NCBI RefSeq assembly: GCF_003425685.1
Contig: NZ_QJKM01000006.1
Span: 1-64,000, forward strand
Length of the DNA: 64,000 nucleotides
From: Rhizobium terrae
GTDB taxonomy: Bacteria > Pseudomonadota > Alphaproteobacteria > Rhizobiales > Rhizobiaceae
Reading direction: 5' to 3'
Within the stretch, counting starts at the first letter, position 1, and every line of letters starts with the position of its first letter. The notes beneath the pieces are model-generated. The model was not told where the DNA came from, searched no databases, and worked only from the letters and a program-made list of their open reading frames with translations. A program made the translations under genes and the position numbers. Of the stretch, positions 18,175 through 27,017 are shown in pieces.

Positions 18175-19910
18175 GCCTCCGCCCGTGCTCTGTGATCCGG
18201 GCCGAATTCCCGCCACTGTGCTTCCGGTGGTTCATAGCCCGGCGGGCGGACGAGAGAGGGGACTTGTCGGGTGTCGATTTCGAAACGTTGGTTGCGGCGG
18301 TCGATGCTCGGCACGGCGGAAATCAGCCGCTTCGTGTAGGAATGCTGTGGGTTGGACAGGATGGAAGCGGCATCGCCAATCTCGACGATCTGGCCTGCAT
18401 AGAGCACCGCGATTCGGTGGGCGATGCGTTCCACCACCGCCATGTCATGCGATACGAAGAGATAGGCGAGGCCAAATTCCTTCTGCAGGTCGACCAGCAG
18501 TTCCAGCACCTTGGCCTGAACCGAGACATCGAGGGCGGAAACCGCTTCGTCCAGTACGACGACCGACGGGTTCAGCATCAGCGCACGGGCGATGCAGAGA
18601 CGCTGGCGCTGGCCGCCGGAAAACTGGTGCGGGTAACGGTCGAGGCTGTCTTCCGGCAGGCCGACGCGTTTCAGGAGCGCCTTCATCTTTTCGCGAGTCT
18701 CGGCAGTCACCCGGCCGCCGCCGGCGATCACCGGTTCGGCGAGGATACTATCGACACGCAGGCGCGGATTGAGGGAGGCATACGGGTTCTGGAACACCAT
18801 CTGCACGCTTGGGTCCGTCGCATCGGCGATGCTGCCCATATGTGTCGCGAAGCTGCCCCGGGTCGGCCTGACGAGACCGAGAATGGCGCGGGCGGTGGTG
18901 GATTTGCCCGAGCCGCTTTCGCCGACGATCGCCAGCGTCTCGCCAGGCATGAGCTTGAAGCTGACATTTTCGACGGCGTGGACCGAGCCCTGGGCGCGGC
19001 TGAAGAAGCCGCCCTTTACCTTGAAGCGCACGACCAGACCCTCGACGTCGAGGGCCGGCGTTTCCTTCTCCTTGCGGGTGAAATCGGTGCGGGCCGCCCG
19101 GCCGGACTCGAAATGAGGCACGGCGCTCAGGAGGTGCTGGGTATAGGGGTGCTGCGGGCGGTCGAGGACTTCCCCGAGGGCGCCCTGTTCGACTGCCTGG
19201 CCGGCCTGCATGACCATGACCTTGTCGGCAATTCCGGCGACGAGGCCGATATCATGGGTGATGAAGATCATCGCCATGCCCGTCTCGCGCTTCAGTTCGC
19301 CGAGCAGCGCCATGATCTGCGCCTGGACGGTGACGTCCAGCGCCGTCGTCGGTTCGTCGGCGATCAGGAGGCGCGGGTTGCAGGCAAGCGCGGTGGCGAT
19401 CATCACCCGCTGCAGCATGCCGCCGGAGAGCTGGTTCGGCGCGTATTTCAGACGACGTGCGGCGTCCGGAATACGCACGCGGTCGAGCGCATCCTTGGCG
19501 GCGGCGATCGCCTGCCTGCCGGTCAGGCCGCGATGCAGGCGAAAACTTTCCTCGATCTGGGTGCCGATCGAAAGGACCGGGTTCAGCGAGGTCATCGGCT
19601 CCTGGAAGATCATGCCGATCTCCGAGCCGCGGATCTTTTCCAGCATCGGCTCTTTCGCCAGGGTGATGTCGAGGATGCTTTCGTCGGCGCGAGTGAGCTT
19701 GATCGAACCGCCGATGATCCTGCCGCCGCCGAAATCGACGAGGCGGTTGATGGACAGCGCCGTCACCGACTTGCCGGAGCCGCTTTCGCCCACGATCGCC
19801 AGCGTTTCGCCTGCCGCGAGATCGAAGCTGACGCCCTTGACGATCTCGTTCCTGGCGGGATCGCGCCCAAAGCCGACGCGCAGGTTCGAAACGGAGAGGA
19901 GGGATGTCAT
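18171..19910 (-). CDS. Fused double ABC ATPase of a peptide/muropeptide importer (GsiA-like)
   Basis: This 579-residue protein contains two complete ATPase domains. The first has [17 protein letters not shown] and [12 protein letters not shown]; the second starts near residue 300 with [17 protein letters not shown] and VVLDEAVSALD. Both are of the Dpp/Opp type, so one polypeptide replaces DppD plus DppF as in GsiA and YejF. It couples to the two permeases immediately upstream in the operon. Neighbouring recycling genes suggest that the cargo is a cell-wall fragment rather than glutathione. Confidence 0.9.
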   Translation of the reverse strand: MTSLLSVSNLRVGFGRDPARNEIVKGVSFDLAAGETLAIVGESGSGKSVTALSINRLVDFGGGRIIGGSIKLTRADESILDITLAKEPMLEKIRGSEIGMIFQEPMTSLNPVLSIGTQIEESFRLHRGLTGRQAIAAAKDALDRVRIPDAARRLKYAPNQLSGGMLQRVMIATALACNPRLLIADEPTTALDVTVQAQIMALLGELKRETGMAMIFITHDIGLVAGIADKVMVMQAGQAVEQGALGEVLDRPQHPYTQHLLSAVPHFESGRAARTDFTRKEKETPALDVEGLVVRFKVKGGFFSRAQGSVHAVENVSFKLMPGETLAIVGESGSGKSTTARAILGLVRPTRGSFATHMGSIADATDPSVQMVFQNPYASLNPRLRVDSILAEPVIAGGGRVTAETREKMKALLKRVGLPEDSLDRYPHQFSGGQRQRLCIARALMLNPSVVVLDEAVSALDVSVQAKVLELLVDLQKEFGLAYLFVSHDMAVVERIAHRIAVLYAGQIVEIGDAASILSNPQHSYTKRLISAVPSIDRRNQRFEIDTRQVPSLVRPPGYEPPEAQWREFGPDHRARAEA

Positions 19911-20746
19911 GCAGTCCGACTCCTTGTCTTCGGGTCAAGGATATCGCGCAGCGCATCGCCGAGCAGGTTGAAGCCCAGGATGCTGATCATGATGGTGATC
20001 GCCGGGAAGATCAGCAGCCAAGGTGCCGTCTCCATCAGGTTGCGGCTGTCGGCGAGCATCAGGCCGAGCGAAGATGACGGCGGCTGAGTGCCGAGGCCGA
20101 GGAAGGAGAGGCCGGCTTCAGTGAGCAGCGACCATGCCAAAGCCAGCGTGACCTGCACGGTCAGCGGTGCGACGAGATTGAGCAGCAGGTGGTGAGTGAG
20201 GATATAGCGCCGGCTCGAGCCGAAGGTGCGGGCGGCGTCGACGAATTCGCGCGACTTGATCGAAAGCGCGGGGCCACGCACGACACGGGTGAAGATCGGC
20301 ATGTAGACGATCGCAATCGCCGCGACGCTCGTCCAGGTGCCGGGGCCGGCAACCGCGATGATGAGAAGCGCGAGCAGGATAGCCGGGAAGGCAAGCAGCA
20401 CGTCCATGACGCGCATCACGATGCCGTCCCAAGCCTTGCCGAACCATGCGGCAGTGAGGCCGAGGACCGTGCCGGCGATGCTCGCCAGCGCCACGGCCGA
20501 AACGCCGACGAGGAAGGACTGGCCGACGCCCTTCATCAGGCGGCTTGCGACGTCGCGGCCGAAGAGGTCGGTGCCCATCCAGTAAACCATGCTTGGGGCA
20601 TGCAGCCGGTCGATACGGTACTGCTGCAACGGGTTATGCGGAGTGATGCCGAACATACCGAGCATGGCGACGACGACATAGATCACGACGATCGTGCCGC
20701 CGATCCGGCCGCTGGGGTGGGAGAAAATGGCACGCAACATCGACAT
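19907..20746 (-). CDS. ABC permease, DppC type (peptidoglycan-fragment importer)
   Basis: This 279-residue permease carries the MVYWMGTDLFGRDVASRLMKGVGQSFL signature of the DppC/OppC group and an EAA loop with REFVDAARTFG. Five to six helices are expected. Its ATG overlaps the upstream permease stop by one base, and its own stop overlaps the ATPase start, so permease and ATPase subunits are made in step. Confidence 0.88.
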   Translation of the reverse strand: MSMLRAIFSHPSGRIGGTIVVIYVVVAMLGMFGITPHNPLQQYRIDRLHAPSMVYWMGTDLFGRDVASRLMKGVGQSFLVGVSAVALASIAGTVLGLTAAWFGKAWDGIVMRVMDVLLAFPAILLALLIIAVAGPGTWTSVAAIAIVYMPIFTRVVRGPALSIKSREFVDAARTFGSSRRYILTHHLLLNLVAPLTVQVTLALAWSLLTEAGLSFLGLGTQPPSSSLGLMLADSRNLMETAPWLLIFPAITIMISILGFNLLGDALRDILDPKTRSRTA

Positions 20747-21708
20747 CAGCCGCCTTCTCCGAGACGGATGCGCGGATCGAGCGTCACATAAAGGAGATCG
20801 ACGAGCAGATTGACCACCAGGAAGTTGAAGGCAATGAACAGGACGCAGCCCTGCACCAGCGCATAATCGCGCTGCAGGATCGCTTCGAGCACGAGGCGGC
20901 CGAGGCCGGGCAGCGCATAGATCTGTTCGACCAGAACCGCGCCGCCAAGCAGATAGCCGAATTCGACGCCGGAAAGCGTCACGACGGGGATCAGCGCGTT
21001 CGGCAGCGCATGGCGCCAGATGACGCTCATCTTTGGCACGCCCTTAGAGCGGGCGGTTCTGACATAATCGTCGGAGAGCACGTCCAGCATGGCGGAGCGC
21101 GAGATGCGGGTGACGGAGGCGGCGAATGCAAAGCCGAGCGTCACGGCCGGCAGGATCATCTGGCCGAGATTGCGGAGGGGATCGGTGAGGAAGGGCGTGA
21201 ATTCGCCCATCGTAGGCAGGACGCCGAACCCGGCCGACAAGGCGTAGATCAAGAGCAGGCCGACGACGAAATTCGGCGTCGACTGGCCGATCATGGCGAA
21301 GATGCGTACGCCGAGATCGGAGAGTTTTTCATTGCGGGTCGCGGCAAAAATACCGGCTGGCAGGCCGACCGCGAGCGCTACGCACATGGACATCAGCGCA
21401 AGCTGCAGCGTCAGCGGGAAACGTTCGAGTATGATCGAGAGAACCGGCTTGCCGTGGGTGACGGAGATGCCGAGATCGCCCTGAAAGACGCCGAGGAGCC
21501 ATTTCCAGTATTGCACGAGGATCGGTTGGTCGATGCCGAAATAGGCGGCGAGTGCCGCCCTCTGGGCCGACGTCAGCAGGCCGGCCTCGGTGCCGAGCAT
21601 GGCGGTGATTGCGTCGCCCGGCACCATGCGGATGGCGACGAACACGAGGATGGAGACCCCGAGCATCACGAGCGGAAACGTCAGGAGGCGTCGCGCCAGA
21701 TAACTCAT
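20746..21708 (-). CDS. ABC permease, DppB type (peptidoglycan-fragment importer)
   Basis: This 320-residue permease has RMVPGDAITAMLGTEAG after the first helix and an ATPase-docking loop DYVRTARSKGVPK. The end LLYVTLDPRIRLG is the family C-terminus. It is separated from its binding-protein gene by 263 bp filled with three palindromic repeats, while downstream junctions overlap. That spacing is unusual for an otherwise tightly packed operon. Confidence 0.88.
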   Translation of the reverse strand: MSYLARRLLTFPLVMLGVSILVFVAIRMVPGDAITAMLGTEAGLLTSAQRAALAAYFGIDQPILVQYWKWLLGVFQGDLGISVTHGKPVLSIILERFPLTLQLALMSMCVALAVGLPAGIFAATRNEKLSDLGVRIFAMIGQSTPNFVVGLLLIYALSAGFGVLPTMGEFTPFLTDPLRNLGQMILPAVTLGFAFAASVTRISRSAMLDVLSDDYVRTARSKGVPKMSVIWRHALPNALIPVVTLSGVEFGYLLGGAVLVEQIYALPGLGRLVLEAILQRDYALVQGCVLFIAFNFLVVNLLVDLLYVTLDPRIRLGEGG

Positions 21709-21763
21709 GAATTCTTCCCCGTTCGTGGCGCGGTCATCGCATGCAGGCTGCTCCTCACCCTAA

Positions 21764-21925
21764 CCCTCTCCCCGCACGCGGGGAGAGGGGCCATCGGCGA
21801 CAGCGGCGTCACCGTCGACGCGCACCCTCTCCCCGCACGCGGGGAGAGGGGACGTGCCATACTCAGCCGTTGAGAGCGGGCTGGACGGTGCGGCATAACC
21901 CTTCTCCCCGTGTGCGGGGAGAAGG
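21764..21925. repeat. Three rhizobial palindromic intergenic repeats
   Basis: Three GC-rich palindromes lie in tandem: 21764-21790 and 21825-21850 with arms CCCTCTCCCCGC / GCGGGGAGAGGG, and 21899-21925 with arms CCTTCTCCCCG / CGGGGAGAAGG. Shared flanks (CTCACCCTAA, GCAGGCGGATGAGGGG) are those of the abundant Rhizobium/Agrobacterium intergenic repeat. They sit between the binding-protein stop and the DppB-type permease, where they can fold as stable RNA hairpins on either strand. No coding potential is seen in 21709-21971. Confidence 0.85.
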
Positions 21926-21971
21926 TGCCGGCAGGCGGATGAGGGGTAAAACCTGCTATGCGATCGTTCCG

Positions 21972-23492
21972 TCAATTCAGCTTCACCTTCGTCAAACCGA
22001 AGAGCGAGCCTTCCGGAGTCGGTTCGAAACCGGAGACGGTCTTCTGCTGGGCGGTGTAGTTGTAGGACGTGTAGAGCCAGACCCAGGGCGCCATTTCGAC
22101 GATGTGCTTTTCGAAATCGGCGAAGATGATCTTGCGTTTGGCCGGATCGGTCTCGACGCGGCCCTTCTGCATCAGGCTGTCCAGTGTGTCGTCGCTATAG
22201 TTGGCGACCTTCTGTAGGTTGCCGGTCTTCGTCCAGTAACGGTTGTACATCGGATAGGGGTCGGCACGGCCGCCGTTCAACGCCACCGCCATGTCGAAAT
22301 CGCCCTTCAACCAGGCGTCGACGTAAACGTTCAGCTCCATCATCTTGATGTTGAGCTTGACGCCGATTTCGGCAAGCTGCGACTGGATGACCTGCGCTTC
22401 GGCAGCCGCCGTCGCCGGTTCGCCGTTGGCTGCGATGACGGTGGCGGAAAAGCCGTTCGCAAAACCGGCATCGGCCATCAGCTTCTTCGCCTTGGCGATA
22501 TCCTTCTTGTAGCAGAACAGCGTCGAGGTATCGCTGGTGTAACCCGGCATGGTGAGCGGGCCGGTGACCCTGCCTTCGCCGACAGAGGCCGTATCCAGCA
22601 CGTCCTGGCGGTCGATGGCGCAGGAGATCGCCTGGCGCACGGCGAGATTGTCCATCGGCTTGCGCGACGGATTCATCTGCAGCACGTGATAAGCGAGAAC
22701 CGGAGTGCGGTTCAGCACCAGGCTCGTTTCCTTCGGAACGAGGGTCGCGACGAGCGGGTCGTTGATCAGCGCGAAATCGACCTGCTTGGTGCGCAGCGCC
22801 GCAAGGATCGCGGTCTCATCCGGCAGGACGCTGATGTCGATACCGTCGATGCCGACCTTGCCGCCGGCCCAGTCCTTGTTGGCGGACAGCGTTTCCTTGG
22901 AATTCGGGACCCAATTGTCGAGCTTGAACGGGCCGGAGCCGAGCGCCTTGGTGCCGATCGTACCGGCGGCGATTTCCGCGGCGGGAACGATCGAGGCGTT
23001 GATGCTCGCCATCGCTGCCAAAAGCGGTACGTCCGGCTGCGACAGCTTGAAGACGACCGTCTTGTCGTCGGGGGTCTCGATCGAGGCGATCGACAGGTAG
23101 TTGGCGCGCGCCGCCGCGGCGGTCTTTTCGTCGAGGATGCGCTCGAACGAGGCCTTCACATCGGCTGCGGTGACCGGTTTGCCGTCCTGGAATTTGGCAG
23201 CGGGATTGAGTTTGAAGGTGAGCTGCTTGGCGTCGGGAGCGAATTCCCACGACGTGGCGAGGGCCGGAACGATCGTCAGGTTCTTGTCGAAACGGACTAG
23301 CGGTTCATAGATGAGTTCCAGCAGGCGGATCGAGGAGAATGCCGTCTGCTTATGCGGATCGAGGCCGGTCGCATCCTGCTTCCAGGCCATTTTCAGCGAT
23401 GCGGCGGAAGCCGGCACGGCGATGCCGGCCGCACCAAGCGTCACGGCAAGTGCGAGGCCGGACAAGAATTTCGTCGAAAAATGCCTTCCCAT
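21972..23492 (-). CDS. ABC substrate-binding protein, SBP family 5 (peptidoglycan-fragment importer)
   Basis: This 506-residue periplasmic protein has a signal peptide ending near VPASAAS (residues 26-32). Family segments include GLDPHKQTAF, FQDGKPVTAADVKASFERIL, VRQAISCAIDR and YPMYNRYW. It is the first transport gene in the block and follows murQ by 77 bp on the same strand. In relatives such as MppA and YejA, proteins of this family capture murein peptides; the cluster suggests the same, perhaps anhydro-muropeptides. This ligand is inference. Confidence 0.87.
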   Translation of the reverse strand: MGRHFSTKFLSGLALAVTLGAAGIAVPASAASLKMAWKQDATGLDPHKQTAFSSIRLLELIYEPLVRFDKNLTIVPALATSWEFAPDAKQLTFKLNPAAKFQDGKPVTAADVKASFERILDEKTAAAARANYLSIASIETPDDKTVVFKLSQPDVPLLAAMASINASIVPAAEIAAGTIGTKALGSGPFKLDNWVPNSKETLSANKDWAGGKVGIDGIDISVLPDETAILAALRTKQVDFALINDPLVATLVPKETSLVLNRTPVLAYHVLQMNPSRKPMDNLAVRQAISCAIDRQDVLDTASVGEGRVTGPLTMPGYTSDTSTLFCYKKDIAKAKKLMADAGFANGFSATVIAANGEPATAAAEAQVIQSQLAEIGVKLNIKMMELNVYVDAWLKGDFDMAVALNGGRADPYPMYNRYWTKTGNLQKVANYSDDTLDSLMQKGRVETDPAKRKIIFADFEKHIVEMAPWVWLYTSYNYTAQQKTVSGFEPTPEGSLFGLTKVKLN

Positions 23493-23569
23493 TTCATTCT
23501 CCCTCTGTCTTGAGATTCGTTGCCTTCGATCCGGCGTGTGGTGAGCCTCGACCGGTCATTTCCGCAGCT

Positions 23570-24493
23570 TTACGCTGTCTTCCCATTAATTGCCTTGCGA
23601 AGAAAGCCTCCGGCTTCACTCAATGCGGTGCGGGCCGCGTCCACATCCATGCCGGTGACCACGATCAGGATGGCAAGCTTGACGTCATTGCCCGTCAGGT
23701 CCAGCGCGCGGCGCGCCTCATCGATGTCGCAGCCCGTTGCCTGCATGACGATGCGGGCGGCGCGGGCGACGAGTTTCTGGTTGCTGGCGTGCAGATCGAC
23801 CATCAGGTTCTGGTAGCTCTTGCCGATCTTGATCATGCTCGCCGTCGTCAGCATGTTCAAAACAAGCTTTTGTGCCGTGCCGGATTTCAGACGGGTCGAA
23901 CCGGTGAGGATCTCGGGGCCGACGACAGGGGAAATGGCGATATCGGCAATGGCGGCGATCACCGAATCCGGATTGCAGGAGAGTGCGGCCGTTTTTGCGC
24001 CGAGCGATTTGGCATAGTTGAGCGCCCCGATGACGTAGGGCGTGCGGCCGCTGACCGCGATGCCAACCACAACGTCGTCTGCCGTTAGGCCGATATCCAT
24101 CAGGTCCTGCCGGCCCTGGACCGGATCGTCCTCGGCCCCTTCGACCGCGTGCCGCAATGCATGGTCACCGCCGGCGATCAGGCCGACGACCATGCCTTCC
24201 GGCACGCTGAAGGTCGGTGGGCATTCCGAGGCATCGAGCACGCCGAGCCTGCCGCTGGTGCCGGCGCCTATATAAACGAGGCGCGCGCCTTTCCGGAATG
24301 CCTTGACGATTTCGTCGACCGCTTCGGCGATTTGGGGAATCACCTTCCCGACGGCGGCAGGGACGCCTTGATCCTCGTCGTTGATCCTTCGCAGGACGTC
24401 GACCGTCGGCAGAAGATCGATATCCATCGAGCGGGGATTGCGGTCCTCAGAGACCAGTCTTTCCAGTTCGGATATCAGCCTTGCGTCGCTCAT
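23570..24493 (-). CDS. murQ: N-acetylmuramic acid 6-phosphate etherase
   Basis: The 307-residue SIS-domain lyase cleaves the D-lactyl ether of MurNAc-6-phosphate to GlcNAc-6-phosphate and lactate. The sequence closely follows E. coli Mur[31 protein letters not shown] with the catalytic glutamate, [19 protein letters not shown], and [16 protein letters not shown] chose the ATG at 24493, giving MSDARL and a length close to E. coli (298). Upstream in-frame starts exist at 24613 and 24601, but a palindromic operator at 24622-24636 suggests that the interval is promoter DNA. It acts right after AnmK. Confidence 0.93.
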   Translation of the reverse strand: MSDARLISELERLVSEDRNPRSMDIDLLPTVDVLRRINDEDQGVPAAVGKVIPQIAEAVDEIVKAFRKGARLVYIGAGTSGRLGVLDASECPPTFSVPEGMVVGLIAGGDHALRHAVEGAEDDPVQGRQDLMDIGLTADDVVVGIAVSGRTPYVIGALNYAKSLGAKTAALSCNPDSVIAAIADIAISPVVGPEILTGSTRLKSGTAQKLVLNMLTTASMIKIGKSYQNLMVDLHASNQKLVARAARIVMQATGCDIDEARRALDLTGNDVKLAILIVVTGMDVDAARTALSEAGGFLRKAINGKTA

Positions 24494-24621
24494 GAGCCTG
24501 CTTTCGACCTCAGGCCGGAAATTCGCGCCCGGCAGCGTCTGCGCCTTGGCTTTTAATCCCGCCTGTTCGTTACCTCTCGTTAAAGGATTAGGTTCAGCCA
24601 TTCCGTGAGTCAATGAGGATC

Positions 24622-24636
24622 GGAATATATTATTCC
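24622..24636. promoter_or_regulatory. Candidate RpiR operator upstream of murQ
   Basis: The palindrome GGAATATATTATTCC has 6-bp arms GGAATA/TATTCC. It lies in the 180-bp gap between the kinase and murQ genes, 129 bp before the murQ ATG. The same GGAAT-N5-ATTCC pattern recurs at 26900-26914 beside the rpiR gene. An internal, separately controlled promoter for murQ and the transporter is implied. Confidence 0.65.
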
Positions 24637-24673
24637 AAATCAGCCATGATTCTTCGATCCGCCATGGCCAGGA

Positions 24674-25558
24674 TCAGGAAGCGCTTACGGCCTTGCGGGC
24701 AAGAATGATGGCGCCTGAAACGGCATCGCCATCGGCGGGTTTCAGCCGGCGGCGGACATCCGGCGAAAGCCAGGCTTCGAGCGGGCTCGACAGGCCGCCG
24801 AGCAGAGTGACGCGCGGAGCGCCCTGATCGAACAGGGTACGCACCAGCGTATCGATCTGTTCGGCTGCTGCCTGGACGATGCGGCGGCCGGCGGCATCGC
24901 CCTGATCCGCATGGCGCATGACCATCGGAGCGAGCGCTGCATAGTCTGTCGCGGACGAACGGTCCATCCAGGCGACCGCTTCCATCGGGTCTGCATAAAA
25001 GCGCTGCATGACCTCGGTCAGAAGCGCGGTCTTTTCGATGCGGCCGTCATTGGCGCGGAGCGCCAGTTGCACGGCCTTCAGGCCGAGATCGGCGCCGCTG
25101 CCTTCGTCGGAGATCGGAAAACCGTAGCCACCGATCCGCAAGTTGCGCCCTTCCACGAAACCGAGCCCGATCGAGCCGGTGCCGGCTATGACGATCCCGC
25201 CGTCGCGTCCTGAATGTGCGCCAAGGCAGGCACCCATGCCGTCGCTGGTGAAATCGACACTGGCGAATGGGTGGGGGATTGCCCGCAGAGCCTCGATCGC
25301 GCCGATGCGATTGATCCCGGCAAGGCCGATACCGACATGGATGCGGGAAATCTCATCCGCCCCGAGCCCCGCCTCATCGATTGCTGCGTTGAAGGCGCGG
25401 GCGATCGAAGCCCAGGCTTCCTCGATGCCGAGGCGCGTGGTTGCCGGACCGGAAAGACCCTGTCCGAGCACGGCCCCGGAACCATCCTCGATGCGGGCCC
25501 GGCAGCCGGTGCCGCCGCCATCGACGCCCAGAAAATAATGATCGCCGCCGGCCGTCAT
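24674..25558 (-). CDS. BadF/BadG-family amino-sugar kinase (N-acetylglucosamine or MurNAc kinase)
   Basis: This 294-residue ASKHA-fold ATPase contains the first phosphate loop GVDGGGT (11-17), SDGMGACLGAHSG, AGTGSIG and a C-terminal LLGGLSS adenosine motif. The family holds GlcNAc kinases, glucosamine kinases and the clostridial MurNAc/GlcNAc kinase MurK. Between murA and murQ it most likely phosphorylates GlcNAc released from wall fragments. Its ATG overlaps the murA stop as ATGA. Confidence 0.85.
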   Translation of the reverse strand: MTAGGDHYFLGVDGGGTGCRARIEDGSGAVLGQGLSGPATTRLGIEEAWASIARAFNAAIDEAGLGADEISRIHVGIGLAGINRIGAIEALRAIPHPFASVDFTSDGMGACLGAHSGRDGGIVIAGTGSIGLGFVEGRNLRIGGYGFPISDEGSGADLGLKAVQLALRANDGRIEKTALLTEVMQRFYADPMEAVAWMDRSSATDYAALAPMVMRHADQGDAAGRRIVQAAAEQIDTLVRTLFDQGAPRVTLLGGLSSPLEAWLSPDVRRRLKPADGDAVSGAIILARKAVSAS

Positions 25559-26811
25559 TCGCTGATCCGCTCGATATCGGCGCCACAGAGTTTCAGCTTG
25601 CGGTCAAGCTGCTCGTAACCGCGGTCGAGATGGTAGACGCGGTTGACGACGGTCTCACCCTTGGAGACGAGCCCGGCAAGCACCAGCGAAACGGAGGCGC
25701 GCAGATCCGTCGCCATTACCTGGGCACCCTTGAGCGGTGCTCCGCCGCGCACCAGCGCCGTAGTACCCTGAAGGGAGATGTTCGCACCAAGCCGCATCAG
25801 TTCCGGCACGTGCATGAAGCGGCTTTCGAACACGGTTTCGCGGATCAGAGAGGCGCCTTCCGCGCAGGCGGCGAGCGCCATGAACTGCGCCTGGAGATCG
25901 GTCGGGAAACCTGGATAGGGTTCCGTGGTGATATCGGTCCCTCTCAACGGACCATCGCGCGAGACAACGAGGCCGCGGTCGCTCGGCCAGATGCTGACGC
26001 CCATGGCTTCCAACACCTGCAGGACCGAGGCCATGTTTTCGAGCCTGGCATTGGTGAGCTCCAGCATGCCGCCGGTGATCGCCGCTGCCACTGCATAGGT
26101 GCCGGCTTCGATGCGGTCGGAAATGCCATGGTGCTTCGCCGGCCGCCAGGTGGTCGAGCCTTCCACGAGGATGCGGTGCGTGCCGGCACCTTCGATCTTC
26201 GCGCCCATGGCGATCAGGCAGGCGGCAAGATCGGCAACCTCGGGCTCGCGGGCGGCATTGAGGATTTCGGTCTCGCCGTTTGCAGCGGTCGCGGCCATCA
26301 TCGCGGTTTCGGTAGCGCCGACGGAAGGCGAGGCGAGCACAATGCGCGCGCCCTTGAGGCCGCCCCTGGTGGAGGCGACGATCAAGCCGCCCTCGACGCC
26401 GATATCTGCTCCGAGCGCGGCAAGAGCCTTGATGTGCATGTCCACCGGCCGGGCGCCAATGGCGCAGCCGCCGGGGAGCGAAACCTTCGCCTCGCCGCAA
26501 CGGGCAAGCAGCGGCCCGAGCACCAGCACGGTCGCGCGCATCTTGCGGACGGTGTCGTAGGAGGTTTCCGTCGAGACGATGTCCTTCGCGTGGATCGTCG
26601 TGGAATGACTGGCTCGGCCGACTTCCGCGCCGTGCAGGCCGATGACGCCGAGCATGTTCTCGACATCGCTGACCTGCGGAAGATTAGAGAGTTCCACCGG
26701 ATAGGGGCTGAGCAACGTCGCCGCGATCTGCGGCAGGGCGGCGTTCTTGGCGCCAGCAATGGTCACGGCGCCCTGAAGCCGATGACCGCCGACGATGCGC
26801 AATCTATCCAT
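25555..26811 (-). CDS. murA: UDP-N-acetylglucosamine 1-carboxyvinyltransferase, probable paralogue
   Basis: The 418-residue EPSP-synthase-fold enzyme transfers enolpyruvate from PEP to UDP-GlcNAc, the first committed step of peptidoglycan synthesis. K22-N23 and the active-site cysteine C116 in [11 protein letters not shown] are both present, so it should be active and fosfomycin-sensitive. The ATG at 26811 gives the usual length; an upstream extension is unconserved in appearance. The essential rhizobial murA normally sits beside hisD, so this copy, leading a recycling operon under RpiR control, is probably a second one. That is inference from synteny and needs the rest of the genome. Confidence 0.88.
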   Translation of the reverse strand: MDRLRIVGGHRLQGAVTIAGAKNAALPQIAATLLSPYPVELSNLPQVSDVENMLGVIGLHGAEVGRASHSTTIHAKDIVSTETSYDTVRKMRATVLVLGPLLARCGEAKVSLPGGCAIGARPVDMHIKALAALGADIGVEGGLIVASTRGGLKGARIVLASPSVGATETAMMAATAANGETEILNAAREPEVADLAACLIAMGAKIEGAGTHRILVEGSTTWRPAKHHGISDRIEAGTYAVAAAITGGMLELTNARLENMASVLQVLEAMGVSIWPSDRGLVVSRDGPLRGTDITTEPYPGFPTDLQAQFMALAACAEGASLIRETVFESRFMHVPELMRLGANISLQGTTALVRGGAPLKGAQVMATDLRASVSLVLAGLVSKGETVVNRVYHLDRGYEQLDRKLKLCGADIERISE

Positions 26812-26899
26812 GACGAACCCGCCGAAGAGACAAGATGGAATCTCCATGCATCCATGCTGTGCCGGAAACTAAACCTGCCAGCGCTCCTGTCAATCATTC

Positions 26900-26914
26900 G
26901 GAATTTTTTATTCC
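26900..26914. promoter_or_regulatory. Candidate RpiR operator in the murA/rpiR divergent promoter
   Basis: GGAATTTTTTATTCC has arms GGAAT/ATTCC with a 5-nt AT-rich centre, the same layout and length as the site at 24622-24636. It lies 88 bp before the murA start and 103 bp before the rpiR start. Repression of murA and autoregulation of rpiR could both be exerted from it. Confidence 0.65.
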
Positions 26915-27017
26915 TGATTGCAATACGATTTGTGATAATCAACCGTTGCAGACGCGTGATGCGGTGTTATCTTCGCATTCCCCGAGAGGACGGAACCTGA
27001 GGCTTCCGAAGGAACGC

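Noticed and set aside
18192..20087. Plus-strand open frame of 631 codons
   Set aside because: It is antisense to the double ATPase and the end of a permease gene, which have full motif sets; no start signal or domain is present.
21764..21925. CRISPR-like array
   Set aside because: The three repeats are self-palindromic, unevenly spaced, and match the common rhizobial intergenic element; no spacers or cas genes are present.
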